Assembly (NCBI GenBank): GCA_963658085.1
Contig: CAVKOU010000033.1
Coordinates: forward strand, 1-24,145
DNA from: CAKRJP01 sp963658085
GTDB lineage: Bacteria; Bacillota; Clostridia; Lachnospirales; Lachnospiraceae
DNA length: 24,145 nucleotides
Reading direction: 5' to 3'
Shown: positions 6,847 to 16,048 of the stretch, one piece after another
Position numbering within the stretch: the first letter of the stretch is position 1
Layout: every line of letters starts with the position of its first letter
Notes under the pieces: model-generated
The model's database searches: none
Told to the model about the DNA's origin: nothing
The model's input: the letters and a program-made list of their open reading frames with translations, nothing else
Position numbers and translations under genes: made by a program

Positions 6847-8871
6847 ATGGCAAAACAGGTAAAATATGACCGTTACCTTCATGGTGGAGACTATAATCCG
6901 GAGCAGTGGCTTGACCGACCGGATATTCTGAAAAAAGATATCGAATATTTCAAAAAAGCACACATCAATACGGTATCCTTAGGAATTTTCTCCTGGGCGG
7001 TTTTAGAACCGGAAGAAGGAAAATATAACTTCGATTGGTTGGAAGAGATCATCAACAACCTTTATAAAGAGGGAATTCATACCATTCTTGCAACACCTTC
7101 AGGGGCAAGACCGAAGTGGATGACAGACAAATATGAGGAAGTTCTGCGTATGGATCCGGACAGAACCAGAAGATTTTTTGGAGGCAGACATAATCATTGC
7201 TTTACCTCTCCGGTATATAGAAAAAAAGTTCATACAATAGATAGAAAATTAGCGGAACGATTTGGAAATCATCCGGCAGTTATTCTGTGGCATATCTCCA
7301 ATGAGTTTAGCGGAGAATGTCATTGCCCTCTGTGTCAGGCGAAGTTTCGAGAGTGGCTTAAGGAAAAATATGGAACTATCGAAAATTTGAACAAGAGCTG
7401 GTGTACTACATTTTGGAGTCATATCTACAACAGCTTTGATCAGATCGAAAGCCCTTCCACAAAGGGAGAGAATGAACTTCATGCACTGAAACTTGACTGG
7501 AAGCGTTTTGTTACGGATCAGACTGTAGATTTTATTAAAAACGAAGTGGATGCAATCCGAGAAGGTGGATCCAAACTTCCTGTAACTGCCAATTTAATGT
7601 ATGATTTTGACGGTTTGGATTATAAAAAATTCAAGGATGTTCTTGATATCGTATCCTGGGATAACTATCCGGGATGGCATAAAAAAGAAGAATATATTAC
7701 AGCTGTTGATGCGGCAATGCAGCACGATCTGATGCGCAGTATCAAGAAGACACCATTCCTTCTTATGGAATCCTGTCCTTCTGCTACCAACTGGAAACCG
7801 ATCAACAAGCTAAAAAAACCCGGAATGCTTTTGGCAAGTTCTCTGCAGGCTGTTGCCCACGGTTCTGACAGTGTTCTTTACTTTCAGCTTCGTCAAAGCC
7901 AGGGGGCTTCCGAGAAGTTCCATGGTGCAGTCATCGATCATTATGGAAAAGAGGATACCCGTATTTTCCGTGAAGTGACAGAGGTAGGTGAAGCATTAGA
8001 ACAGATCCGGGAGACTGTTGGAACCACCATGACAGCACAGGCAGCTGTTCTTTATGACAGAGAGAATGACTGGGCCATCGCCGATGTGCAGGGGCCGAGA
8101 AATGAAGATATGCATTACCGTGAGAATGTGCAGAAGAACTATCGGGCACTGAGAGAGCAGGGCTTGAATGTAGATATCATTGCTATGGAACATGATCTTT
8201 CTGATTACAAGATCCTGGCAGCACCTATGGCTTATATGTTCGCAGACGGATATGAAGAAAAATTGCGTGCTTATGTAGAAAATGGAGGAACTCTGGTACT
8301 TTCCTACTGGTCCGGACTGGTAGACGGCACAGACAAATGCTTCCTCGGGGGAACTCCATATGGCCTCATGGATGCTGCAGGAATTCGAAGCACAGAAATC
8401 GATGCTCTATATGACTGGGAGGAAAATCATGGAATCCCAGAGACTGGAAATCACCTGGGAATCAGCAAGGTATATACCTGTAAGAATCTCTGTGAGTTGG
8501 TGGAAACATCTGATGCGGAAGTACTGATGCGCTACGGGGAAGATTTTTATCAGGGATATCCGGTACTGACTCATAAGGTATTTGGCAAGGGTCATGTATA
8601 CTATATATGCGCGGATATGGAGCTTGGATTCTATCAGGATTTCTATAAAAGAGTGGCAGAAGAAGCTGGCCTACGATCTCCAATCGAGTTTATTCCGGAG
8701 GGAGTCGCAGTGACAGTAAGAGAAAGCAAAGATACGGAATATCTCTTTGTCCAAAACTATGCCCGTAAGGCGCAGACCGTTCCTGTCTCGGCAGAATATG
8801 AACTGATCTATGGAGCAGAAAGTGAAGTAATATCTCCACTGCAGACAAGAATTCTAAAAAGAAGAAAATAA
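6847..8871 (+). CDS. GH42 beta-galactosidase, cytoplasmic
   Basis: 674 residues, the standard GH42 length, with no signal peptide. The N-terminal catalytic barrel shows the family opening (GGDYNPEQW, 13-21), the acid/base Glu153 in WHISNEFSG and the nucleophile Glu308 in FLLMES. The cysteine set of zinc-binding GH42 enzymes is present (C118, C158, C160, C163; GECHCPLC). The trimerisation domain (about 390-600, from QAAVLYDRENDWA) and a small C-terminal beta domain follow. It hydrolyses terminal beta-galactosides; alpha-L-arabinopyranosidase activity is known in some relatives. As first gene of an operon with an alpha-xylosidase and a beta-glucosidase, its likely job is removing the galactose that caps xylose in galactosylated xyloglucan oligosaccharides. 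That substrate is inferred from context; GH2 or GH35 enzymes are the more usual partners for this step. The SD is AAAGGAGAG before the ATG at 6847. Confidence 0.93.
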   Translation: MAKQVKYDRYLHGGDYNPEQWLDRPDILKKDIEYFKKAHINTVSLGIFSWAVLEPEEGKYNFDWLEEIINNLYKEGIHTILATPSGARPKWMTDKYEEVLRMDPDRTRRFFGGRHNHCFTSPVYRKKVHTIDRKLAERFGNHPAVILWHISNEFSGECHCPLCQAKFREWLKEKYGTIENLNKSWCTTFWSHIYNSFDQIESPSTKGENELHALKLDWKRFVTDQTVDFIKNEVDAIREGGSKLPVTANLMYDFDGLDYKKFKDVLDIVSWDNYPGWHKKEEYITAVDAAMQHDLMRSIKKTPFLLMESCPSATNWKPINKLKKPGMLLASSLQAVAHGSDSVLYFQLRQSQGASEKFHGAVIDHYGKEDTRIFREVTEVGEALEQIRETVGTTMTAQAAVLYDRENDWAIADVQGPRNEDMHYRENVQKNYRALREQGLNVDIIAMEHDLSDYKILAAPMAYMFADGYEEKLRAYVENGGTLVLSYWSGLVDGTDKCFLGGTPYGLMDAAGIRSTEIDALYDWEENHGIPETGNHLGISKVYTCKNLCELVETSDAEVLMRYGEDFYQGYPVLTHKVFGKGHVYYICADMELGFYQDFYKRVAEEAGLRSPIEFIPEGVAVTVRESKDTEYLFVQNYARKAQTVPVSAEYELIYGAESEVISPLQTRILKRRK

Positions 8872-8927
8872 AGATGTCTAAAAAGTAGCGTATTTTTCAA
8901 TGAATTCTGTCGGTATTTTTATCTGGG

Positions 8928-8968
8928 ACTCCTTTGTATAATGAGAAAAAACTGATATACAAAGGAGT
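8928..8968 (+). promoter_or_regulatory. Perfect 13-bp inverted repeat holding a TATAAT box and the GH31 ribosome binding site
   Basis: ACTCCTTTGTATA (8928-8940) is the exact reverse complement of 8956-8968, around a 15-base A-rich loop. The right arm contains AAAGGAG (8961-8967), the best ribosome binding site for the GH31 ATG at 8978. If the read-through mRNA folds, this site is sequestered. The left arm and loop contain TATAAT (8937-8942), a possible internal -10 without a good -35; a transcript from it would lack the left arm and leave the site open. No U-tract follows, so it is not a terminator. The 106-base GH42-GH31 spacer holds nothing else recognisable. Confidence 0.6.
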
Positions 8969-8977
8969 TAGAGAGGT

Positions 8978-11317
8978 ATGAAATTCGGAAATGGATGCTG
9001 GCTGCAAAAAGAAGGCATTGAATGTTTTGCACCACAGGAAGCTTATTTTGTAAATAAGAATGATCATGAGGTTGTAATCTGTGCCCCAACCCATCATATC
9101 GCTCACAGAGGCGATACCCTGGGTGGAATCAATCTTACTATCAGAATTACAGCACCTGCAGAAGATGTGATCCGGGTGCAGACAAGTCACTATCTGGGAG
9201 TGGAAGATCACGCTCCTAAATTTGATCTTAATCTGGATGAAAACAGAAGAATGGATGTAGAAGAGACAGCGGAGGAGATTCTTGTAAAATCCGGGGATCT
9301 CTCCCTTCGTATTAACAAGAAAAGTTGGAGCATGTCCTACGAAAGAGATGGGAAGGTTTTGACTGCCAGCAGCGGAAGAGACCTTGCCTATATGCGTACC
9401 CAGTGGACAGGATTTGCCTATGACATGGATCCGGAAGGAAAAGCTTATATGCGCCAACAGCTTGGTATTGATGTAAATGAACATGTTTACGGTCTCGGTG
9501 AGCGTTTTGGAGCATTGGTGAGAAACGGACAGTCTGTTGATATCTGGAACGAAGATGGTGGAACCAGCACCGACCAGTCCTATAAAAATATTCCATTCTA
9601 TCTGACGGACAAAGGGTATGGAGTATTTGTAAATAGTTCAGATAAGGTTTCCTTTGAGGTTGGGACTGAGCAGGTGACAAAGGTAGAATTTTCCGTAAAG
9701 GGAGAGAGTCTGGATTATTTTGTAATTAACGGACCTACGATGAAGGATGTCCTGAGACGATATACAGACATTACAGGAAAACCGGCCCTTCCGGCACCCT
9801 GGACCTACGGTTTGTGGCTTTCTACGTCTTTTACAACAAACTATGACGAAGATACAGTCATGCGTTTTGTTGATGGTATGTTGGAGCGAGGAATTGGACT
9901 CAGAGTATTCCATTTTGATTGCTTTTGGATGAAGGATTTTCACTGGTCAGACTTTTTGTGGGATACTCGTGTATTCCCGGATCCCGAAGGAATGCTTGGA
10001 AGGATCAAAGCAAAGGGACTCAATATCTGCGTATGGATCAATCCTTATATTGCACAGGAATCTGCTCTTTTTTCAGAAGGAAAGGCGAAGGGATACTTTA
10101 TCAAACGACCAAACGGCGATGTATGGCAGTGGGATATGTGGCAACCGGGAATGGCTCTGGTAGACTTTACAAATCCGGATGCCTGCAAGTGGTTTCAGGA
10201 TAAACTGGAAGTGCTTCTGGATATGGGAGTTGATTGCTTTAAGACGGATTTCGGCGAGAGAATTCCAACCAACTGTGTTTATGCAGATGGTTCCGATTCG
10301 GAAAAAATGCATAATTATTATACATATCTTTATAACAAGACAGTCTTTGATCTTTTGGAAAGAAAAAGAGGTAAGGGCGAGGCAGTCCTCTTTGCCCGTT
10401 CGGCAACTGTGGGCGGTCAGAAATTTCCGGTACACTGGGGTGGAGACTGCTGGTCCGACTATGTTTCCATGGAAGAAAGCCTCCGTGGTGGACTTTCCCT
10501 TACGATGTCCGGATTCGGCTACTGGAGTCATGATATCGGTGGTTTTGAGAGCACATCTACACCAGATGTGTATAAGCGTTGGGCTGCTTTTGGTTTGATG
10601 TCTTCCCATTCCAGACTTCACGGAAGCACCTCCTACCGGGTGCCATGGGCTTACGATGAGGAGGCCGTTGATGTGGTTCGTTATTTTACAGAGGTAAAAG
10701 CAAAACTCATGCCATATCTGTATAGAAATTCTATCGAGACAGCTGCAACAGGAGTACCAATGATGCGAAGCATGGTGATGGAATTTACAAAGGATCGCAA
10801 CTGTGCATATTTGGATAAACAGTATATGTTGGGGGATTCCCTTCTTGTGGCTCCGATCTTTAACGATGAGAGTAAAGCCATCTATTATCTTCCGGAAGGA
10901 ACCTGGACGCATTATCTGACAGGGGAAGTCAAAGAGGGAGGCAAATGGTATGAAGAGCCTTGCGGATATCTTAGTATTCCTGTATTTGCAAAAGAAAACA
11001 GCCTTATTGCAGTGGGACAAGAAAAGATGAAACCGGATTATAATTATGCAGAAAATGTGGAAATCCGAGCCTATTCTCTGACTGATGGTGGAAAAGCATC
11101 TACTTATGTCTGCGGAATGGACAGACAGGTGGAGACAACGGTTACTGCATCGAGAATTGGTGAGAAGGTTGAGATTACAGTAAAGGCGAAGAAACCTTGC
11201 AGCATTTTACTTGTAAATGAAACGGCAAAAGAAGTGCAGGGCGCACCCTATCAGATCGAGGATAAGGATACAGTGATTAGCTGCATAGGAAATGCACAGA
11301 TTACAGTAACTTTGTAA
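8978..11317 (+). CDS. yicI: GH31 alpha-xylosidase (YicI-type)
   Basis: 779 residues, closely matching the length and domain order of Escherichia coli YicI: N-terminal beta-sandwich (1-250), catalytic barrel (about 270-600) and two C-terminal beta domains. The nucleophile is Asp424 in FKTDFGERIP and the acid/base is Asp490 in HWGGDC. The Cys-Phe pair C315-F316 in FHFDCFWMK corresponds to YicI C307-F308, residues that favour xylosides over glucosides. Other near-identical runs include CVWINPYIAQ and HSRLHGSTSYRVPWAYDEEA. No signal peptide, so it acts in the cytoplasm, taking alpha-1,6-linked xylose from the non-reducing end of xyloglucan oligosaccharides or isoprimeverose. It is cotranscribed with GH42 upstream and GH3 downstream (14-base gap). 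A perfect inverted repeat just before the start may gate its expression separately. Confidence 0.95.
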   Translation: MKFGNGCWLQKEGIECFAPQEAYFVNKNDHEVVICAPTHHIAHRGDTLGGINLTIRITAPAEDVIRVQTSHYLGVEDHAPKFDLNLDENRRMDVEETAEEILVKSGDLSLRINKKSWSMSYERDGKVLTASSGRDLAYMRTQWTGFAYDMDPEGKAYMRQQLGIDVNEHVYGLGERFGALVRNGQSVDIWNEDGGTSTDQSYKNIPFYLTDKGYGVFVNSSDKVSFEVGTEQVTKVEFSVKGESLDYFVINGPTMKDVLRRYTDITGKPALPAPWTYGLWLSTSFTTNYDEDTVMRFVDGMLERGIGLRVFHFDCFWMKDFHWSDFLWDTRVFPDPEGMLGRIKAKGLNICVWINPYIAQESALFSEGKAKGYFIKRPNGDVWQWDMWQPGMALVDFTNPDACKWFQDKLEVLLDMGVDCFKTDFGERIPTNCVYADGSDSEKMHNYYTYLYNKTVFDLLERKRGKGEAVLFARSATVGGQKFPVHWGGDCWSDYVSMEESLRGGLSLTMSGFGYWSHDIGGFESTSTPDVYKRWAAFGLMSSHSRLHGSTSYRVPWAYDEEAVDVVRYFTEVKAKLMPYLYRNSIETAATGVPMMRSMVMEFTKDRNCAYLDKQYMLGDSLLVAPIFNDESKAIYYLPEGTWTHYLTGEVKEGGKWYEEPCGYLSIPVFAKENSLIAVGQEKMKPDYNYAENVEIRAYSLTDGGKASTYVCGMDRQVETTVTASRIGEKVEITVKAKKPCSILLVNETAKEVQGAPYQIEDKDTVISCIGNAQITVTL

Positions 11318-11331
11318 GCGGGGGCTCTAAA

Positions 11332-13482
11332 ATGAAGAAAAGCGAAAAAATAGAAAAACAGATTGAAGAGCTCATTAAAGAACTTACACTAGATGAAAAA
11401 ATCGGCATGATTCACGGTGGGGGCCTTTTCCGCACAGAGGGCGTAGAACGCCTGGGGATTCCTCCTGTTAAAATGTCAGATGGTCCAATGGGAGTCCGGA
11501 ATGAATTTCCGGACGATTCCTGGGTGCCGGTGGGAAACAGCGACGATTATGTAACCTATCTGCCAAGCAACAGTGCGTTGGCGTCTACCTGGAATCGAAG
11601 ACTTGCTTATGAGACCGGAAAGGTTCTCGGAGAAGAGGCAAGAGGACGGGGGAAAGACGTTATCCTTGCACCTGGGATCAATATAAAAAGAAGTCCCCTA
11701 TGTGGACGAAATTTTGAATATATGAGTGAGGATCCCTACTTGAGCGGGGAGATGGCAGTGCCTGTTATCGAAGGGATTCAGACTGCAGATGTGGCAGCCT
11801 GCGTGAAGCATTTCGCAATCAACAACCAGGAGACCGAACGCCTTTGGGTAGATGTAGAGGTTAGTGACCGAGCTGCCAGAGAAATTTATTTTCCGGCATT
11901 TAAAAAGGCGGCAGAAAAATCTTATTCCATGATGGGAGCCTACAATCTTTACAAGGGAACCCATTGCTGTGAGAATAAAGAGTTGTTGAATAAAATCCTC
12001 CGGAAAGAGTGGGGATATGATGGTATGGTAGTATCTGACTGGGGAGCGGTACATAGGACAAAAGAGGCGGCGGAAAGCGGTCTTGATATAGAGATGTCCG
12101 TTACCTACAATTTCGACGATTACTGCCTGGCAAAGCCTCTAAAAGAAGCAGTAGAAATGGGTGAAGTTTCTGAAAAACTTTTGGATGAAAAGGTAAGAAA
12201 TATCCTTCGCATGATGTTCCGTCTGCATATGATGGGAGAAGAAAAAGACCAGCGAAAGGCAGGCAGTTATAATACGAAAAAACACCGGGAAAGTGTACTG
12301 GAAGCTGCCAGAGAGTCCGTAATACTTTTGAAGAATGAGGACAAAAAGCTTCCTCTCTCACAGAAAATAAAACGAATCCTTGTCATTGGCGACAATGCAG
12401 ATCGTATTCATTCCAATGGAGGAGGAAGTGCAGAAATTAAGGCACTTTACGAAATTTCGCCTCTTCTTGGGATTAAGAAACTCCTTGGGGGCAATACACA
12501 AGTTGATTTTGTTCAGGGATATATCGCAGATGACATGGATGGTCAGGATGGCGAGGTTAACTGGCAGGCAGACAGCTTGGAAAATGGCGGTGGCTCCACC
12601 GGTGAAACAAAAAAAACAACCAAAGAGTTAGAAGAAAAGCGGCGCGTGTTAAGAGAAGAAGCAGTAGAAAAAGCAGCACAGTATGAGACAGTGATTCTGA
12701 TTGGAGGACAGAACCACCTTCAGGATCTGGAAGGCCATGATAGACCGGATATGAAATTGCCCTATGAACAGGATCAGCTAATCAAAGAAGTTTTGGAAGT
12801 AAATTCGAATACTATCGTGATTCTTGTTTCCGGATCTCCGGTAGAGATGCCATGGATAGAAAATGCAAAGACGTTGGTATGGCAGTGGTATGCCGGAATG
12901 GAAGGAGGAACGGCACTGGCGGAGGTGCTTTTTGGAAAAGTAAACCCATCTGGGAAATTACCGGAAACTTTTCCAAAGACCCATTTAGACTGCTCCGCTC
13001 ATAGTGTTGGAGATTTTCCGGGAGGAAAAACTGTGACATACAAAGAAGGCGTCTTCGTAGGCTATCGCCATTATGACACCAGAGATATTGAGATACGATT
13101 CCCTTTTGGACACGGCCTTTCCTATACAGAATTTGACATTTCAGATCTGTCGGTGATCCAAAAGAAATCAGGAGAAAAACCAGAGGTAACCATAAGTCTA
13201 AAACTATCTAATACAGGACAAATGGACGGAAAAGAAGTGGTTCAGATCTATGTAGGTAAATCTGAATCCGAAATTCAGCGGCCAAAGAAAGTGTTGGCAG
13301 CCTTCGAAAAAGTGGAATTAGCAGCAGGAGAATCCAGACAGATTAAACTTACTCTTGAGTCGGAAGCATTTGTCTATTACAGTGAAGAAAACCAGGAATA
13401 CATAATAGAACCGGGAACTTATCAAATATATGCGGGCAAATCTGTAGCAGATATCTGTCAGATCACTACCTGCACTTTATAA
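11332..13482 (+). CDS. GH3 beta-glucosidase, cytoplasmic
   Basis: 716 residues with the classical GH3 order. The N-terminal barrel has the substrate Asp50 (MSDGPMG), the K159-H160 pair in CVKHFAINNQE and the nucleophile Asp236 in VVSDWGAV. The second alpha/beta domain (about 330-560) has the probable acid/base Glu467 in LEGHDRPD. The C-terminal fibronectin-III-like domain follows (about 610-710; GYRHYDT and PFGHGLSYTEF lead into it). No signal peptide. It releases glucose from non-reducing ends of beta-glucosides or cellodextrins once xylose has been removed, so that the alpha-xylosidase can act again. The start has only a weak GGGGG ribosome binding site (11320-11324), suggesting that translation depends on ribosomes coming from GH31. 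Last gene of the operon, followed by a terminator. Beta-xylosidase activity cannot be excluded for this family. Confidence 0.93.
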   Translation: MKKSEKIEKQIEELIKELTLDEKIGMIHGGGLFRTEGVERLGIPPVKMSDGPMGVRNEFPDDSWVPVGNSDDYVTYLPSNSALASTWNRRLAYETGKVLGEEARGRGKDVILAPGINIKRSPLCGRNFEYMSEDPYLSGEMAVPVIEGIQTADVAACVKHFAINNQETERLWVDVEVSDRAAREIYFPAFKKAAEKSYSMMGAYNLYKGTHCCENKELLNKILRKEWGYDGMVVSDWGAVHRTKEAAESGLDIEMSVTYNFDDYCLAKPLKEAVEMGEVSEKLLDEKVRNILRMMFRLHMMGEEKDQRKAGSYNTKKHRESVLEAARESVILLKNEDKKLPLSQKIKRILVIGDNADRIHSNGGGSAEIKALYEISPLLGIKKLLGGNTQVDFVQGYIADDMDGQDGEVNWQADSLENGGGSTGETKKTTKELEEKRRVLREEAVEKAAQYETVILIGGQNHLQDLEGHDRPDMKLPYEQDQLIKEVLEVNSNTIVILVSGSPVEMPWIENAKTLVWQWYAGMEGGTALAEVLFGKVNPSGKLPETFPKTHLDCSAHSVGDFPGGKTVTYKEGVFVGYRHYDTRDIEIRFPFGHGLSYTEFDISDLSVIQKKSGEKPEVTISLKLSNTGQMDGKEVVQIYVGKSESEIQRPKKVLAAFEKVELAAGESRQIKLTLESEAFVYYSEENQEYIIEPGTYQIYAGKSVADICQITTCTL

Positions 13483-13487
13483 AAAAT

Positions 13488-13516
13488 GGAGGGACTATCA
13501 CGTTGACAGTCCCTCC
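13488..13516. terminator. Bidirectional terminator between the convergent GH3 and GH94 genes
   Basis: GGAGGGACT (13488-13496) pairs with AGTCCCTCC (13508-13516). After one mismatch the stem closes with TCA/TGA around a CGT loop. On the minus strand it is followed by a long T-run (complement of A13481-13486); on the plus strand by GTTTCTT. It serves both the GH42-GH31-GH3 transcript and the leftward yesL-GH94 transcript, more strongly the latter. Confidence 0.8.
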
Positions 13517-13560
13517 GTTTCTTAATATATCGTTTCCTGCGGTGCGTCCCTACTTGTTTT

Positions 13561-15996
13561 CTATCCCATTACAATTTCCACAGTATATTCCTCACATCCA
13601 TCAACAGGTCGAACCAGATTCCCGTCCACTTTCTGACCATTTACTAACATGCTAGTTACCCCTTTTTCAACACCCTCAGGTCTCACCACATGAATGTGAT
13701 AGACTGCCCCGCGGTAAGTTCTCTCGATGGAGATTTCTGTTAGCTCATCCGGCAGACATGGATCGATGCGCAGTCCATTATAATCCGGTTGAATACCCAG
13801 AAGGTACTGGGAGACATTTACAAAGGTCCAGGCGGCGGTTCCGGTAAGCCAGCTATTTTTTGCTTCGCCATGTTTAGAGGCATCTGCACCGGCAATCATC
13901 TGGGAATAAACATAGGGTTCCGTCCGGTGGATCTCGCTGATATCCTCGATATAGGCCGGACAGGTTTTCTTATAGATTTCAAAGGCTCTGTTTCCTCTTC
14001 CAATTACGGTTTCCGCGATGGAGACCCAGGGATTGTTGTGACAGAAAATACCTGCGTTTTCTTTATATCCCGGTGGATAGGAAGAAATTTCTCCCAGATT
14101 CAGGTGATAGGTTTGATAAGCTGGTTGCTGCAACATAATTCCATACTTGGTATCTAAATGTTTCTTGACAGAATCCAGGGCTTCTTTTGCTTTTCCTTCT
14201 TTGACACCGACACCTGCTAACACGCAAAATCCCTGAGGCTCAATGAAGATTTTGCCTTCTTCATTTTCCTTAGAGCCAACTTTTTCGCCGGCAGCATCAT
14301 AAGCTCGAAGGAACCATTTACCGTCCCAACCATCCTTTAAAATCGCCTGCTCCATGGCATCTGCGGCCTGATAAGCTCGGTCGGCTTCTTCTTTATTTCC
14401 AAGCATCTCATTGATACGGCCATATTCTTTTGCATATTTTACAAACATTCCTGCAATAAAGACAGACTCTGCTACAGGTCCTTCTGATGGGCCGGTAGTT
14501 TGGAAGGATTCGCCCGGTTCTCTGGAAAAGCAGTTGAGATTCAGGCAGTCATTCCAGTCAGCGCGTCCGATCAGAGGCAGACCATGAGGTCCCAGATGGG
14601 TGAGCGTGTACTCGAAAGAGCGCTTCAGGTGCTCAAGAAGAGGGGCGGCTTTGGATGCGTCATTGTCAAAATCTACCATCTCTTGAAGAATGCCAAAATC
14701 CCCGGTTTCTTTTGTGTAGGCACTGACTGCGGCAATGAGCCACAGAGGATCGTCGTTAAATCCACTTCCGATATCAAGATTTCCTCGTTTGGTCAGAGGC
14801 TGATATTGATGGTAGGCGCTTCCATCCTCCATCTGGGTGGCAGCAATATCGAGAATTCGATCTCTGGCACGTTCCGGAATCAGATGTACGAAGCCTAAAA
14901 GATCCTGGCAGGAGTCACGAAATCCCATGCCACGGCCGGTTCCGGATTCAAAATAAGAGGCGGAACGGGACATATTGAAGGTTACCATGCACTGATATTG
15001 GTTCCATATATTTACCATTCTGGAAAGCTTCTCATCCTCGCAGGTAAGGGTATATCTGGACAGAAGATGATCCCAGTAGGAAGCAAGGCGTAAAAGCGCA
15101 TCTTCCACCTGGGCATCCGTCTGATAGTGAGAGATGATCTTACGGGCAGGTGCCTTGTTGATGCTATGAGGTGCTTCCCATTTTTGATCTTCAGGATTTT
15201 CAGCATATCCAAGGAGGAAAATAAAGGTCTTTTCCTCGCCGGGTTTTAAGTTCACCTGGATTCGATGAGAACCGATCACAGCACCTCCATCTGCCATTGT
15301 CTGATAGGAAGTATTATCGACGACTGCCTTTGGTTTTTGAATTGAACCATAGGCTCCGAGAAAGTTATCGCGGCTAGTATCAAAGCCATTCACAGGAACA
15401 TTGACACTATAAAAAGCATAGTGATTTCGGCGCTCTCTGTACTCGGTTTTGTGGTAGATTTCAGATCCAACCACTTCAACTTCCCCAAGACTTAGATTTC
15501 TCTGGAAATTAGTAGCATCATCTACAGCATTCCAAAAACAGAATTCCACATAGGAAGTCAGAGTCAATGAATGAGTCTTGGAATCCGTATTTTTCAGTTT
15601 TAAATAGTTGACTTCGCAGGTCTCGTGAAGCGGTACAAAAGCAGTCAGATCCGCATTAATTCCGTTTTTGGAAGAATGAAAACGGGAATATCCAAGTCCG
15701 TGATGACATTCATAGCTGTCTAAAGGTGTTTGGGTTGGCTGCCATCCGGGATTCCAGATGGTTCCTTCATCGTTGATAAAATAATAGCGTCCGTTGGTAT
15801 CCGCCGGCACATTGTTGTAACGGTAACGGGTGATGCGAAGGAGCTTCGCATCCTTGTAAAAGCTATATCCGCCGGCAGTGTTGGAAATCAGAGAAAAGAA
15901 ATCCTCGTTTCCAAGATAATTAATCCAGGGATTGGGAGTCCTGGGATTTGTGATCACATATTCTTTGTTTTTGTCGTCAAAAAATCCATATTTCAT
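13561..15996 (-). CDS. cbpA: GH94 cellobiose phosphorylase
   Basis: 811 residues, the length of characterised clostridial cellobiose phosphorylases and much shorter than cellodextrin phosphorylases (about 980). The N-terminus (GFFDDKNKEYVIT, PWINYLG, FFSLISNTAGGYSFYKDA) and the core (QYQCMVTFNMSRSASYFESG, GRGMGFRD) are near-identical, from memory, to the Clostridium thermocellum enzyme. The subsite residues R360-D361 lie in GFRDSCQD, and the general acid is in GRADWNDCLN, most likely Asp483, which is 122 residues after D361 as in Cellvibrio gilvus. It converts cellobiose plus phosphate to glucose 1-phosphate and glucose, saving one ATP equivalent. No signal peptide. It lies downstream of yesL (52-base gap) with AAGGAG before the ATG, on the opposite strand to the other glycosidase genes. 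In this locus its cellobiose would be the stripped backbone of imported oligosaccharides. Confidence 0.95.
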   Translation of the reverse strand: MKYGFFDDKNKEYVITNPRTPNPWINYLGNEDFFSLISNTAGGYSFYKDAKLLRITRYRYNNVPADTNGRYYFINDEGTIWNPGWQPTQTPLDSYECHHGLGYSRFHSSKNGINADLTAFVPLHETCEVNYLKLKNTDSKTHSLTLTSYVEFCFWNAVDDATNFQRNLSLGEVEVVGSEIYHKTEYRERRNHYAFYSVNVPVNGFDTSRDNFLGAYGSIQKPKAVVDNTSYQTMADGGAVIGSHRIQVNLKPGEEKTFIFLLGYAENPEDQKWEAPHSINKAPARKIISHYQTDAQVEDALLRLASYWDHLLSRYTLTCEDEKLSRMVNIWNQYQCMVTFNMSRSASYFESGTGRGMGFRDSCQDLLGFVHLIPERARDRILDIAATQMEDGSAYHQYQPLTKRGNLDIGSGFNDDPLWLIAAVSAYTKETGDFGILQEMVDFDNDASKAAPLLEHLKRSFEYTLTHLGPHGLPLIGRADWNDCLNLNCFSREPGESFQTTGPSEGPVAESVFIAGMFVKYAKEYGRINEMLGNKEEADRAYQAADAMEQAILKDGWDGKWFLRAYDAAGEKVGSKENEEGKIFIEPQGFCVLAGVGVKEGKAKEALDSVKKHLDTKYGIMLQQPAYQTYHLNLGEISSYPPGYKENAGIFCHNNPWVSIAETVIGRGNRAFEIYKKTCPAYIEDISEIHRTEPYVYSQMIAGADASKHGEAKNSWLTGTAAWTFVNVSQYLLGIQPDYNGLRIDPCLPDELTEISIERTYRGAVYHIHVVRPEGVEKGVTSMLVNGQKVDGNLVRPVDGCEEYTVEIVMG

Positions 15997-16048
15997 AATA
16001 AAAAATCTCCTTATATATTTGTTGTGGATGATTGGCTTGGGAAATATT

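Noticed and set aside
8928..8968. The inverted repeat read as a terminator or insertion-sequence end
   Set aside because: No U-tract follows, and there is no transposase gene or second copy of the repeat in the window.
8897..9484. Minus-strand open frame of 195 codons across the GH31 start
   Set aside because: Antisense shadow of the GH31 coding sequence; no recognisable domain or SD.
10073..11020. Long open frame (315 codons) on the minus strand inside the GH31 gene
   Set aside because: Its composition is that of an antisense frame (Ser/His/Ile/Phe rich), there is no ribosome binding site, and it lies wholly within a gene with clear catalytic motifs.
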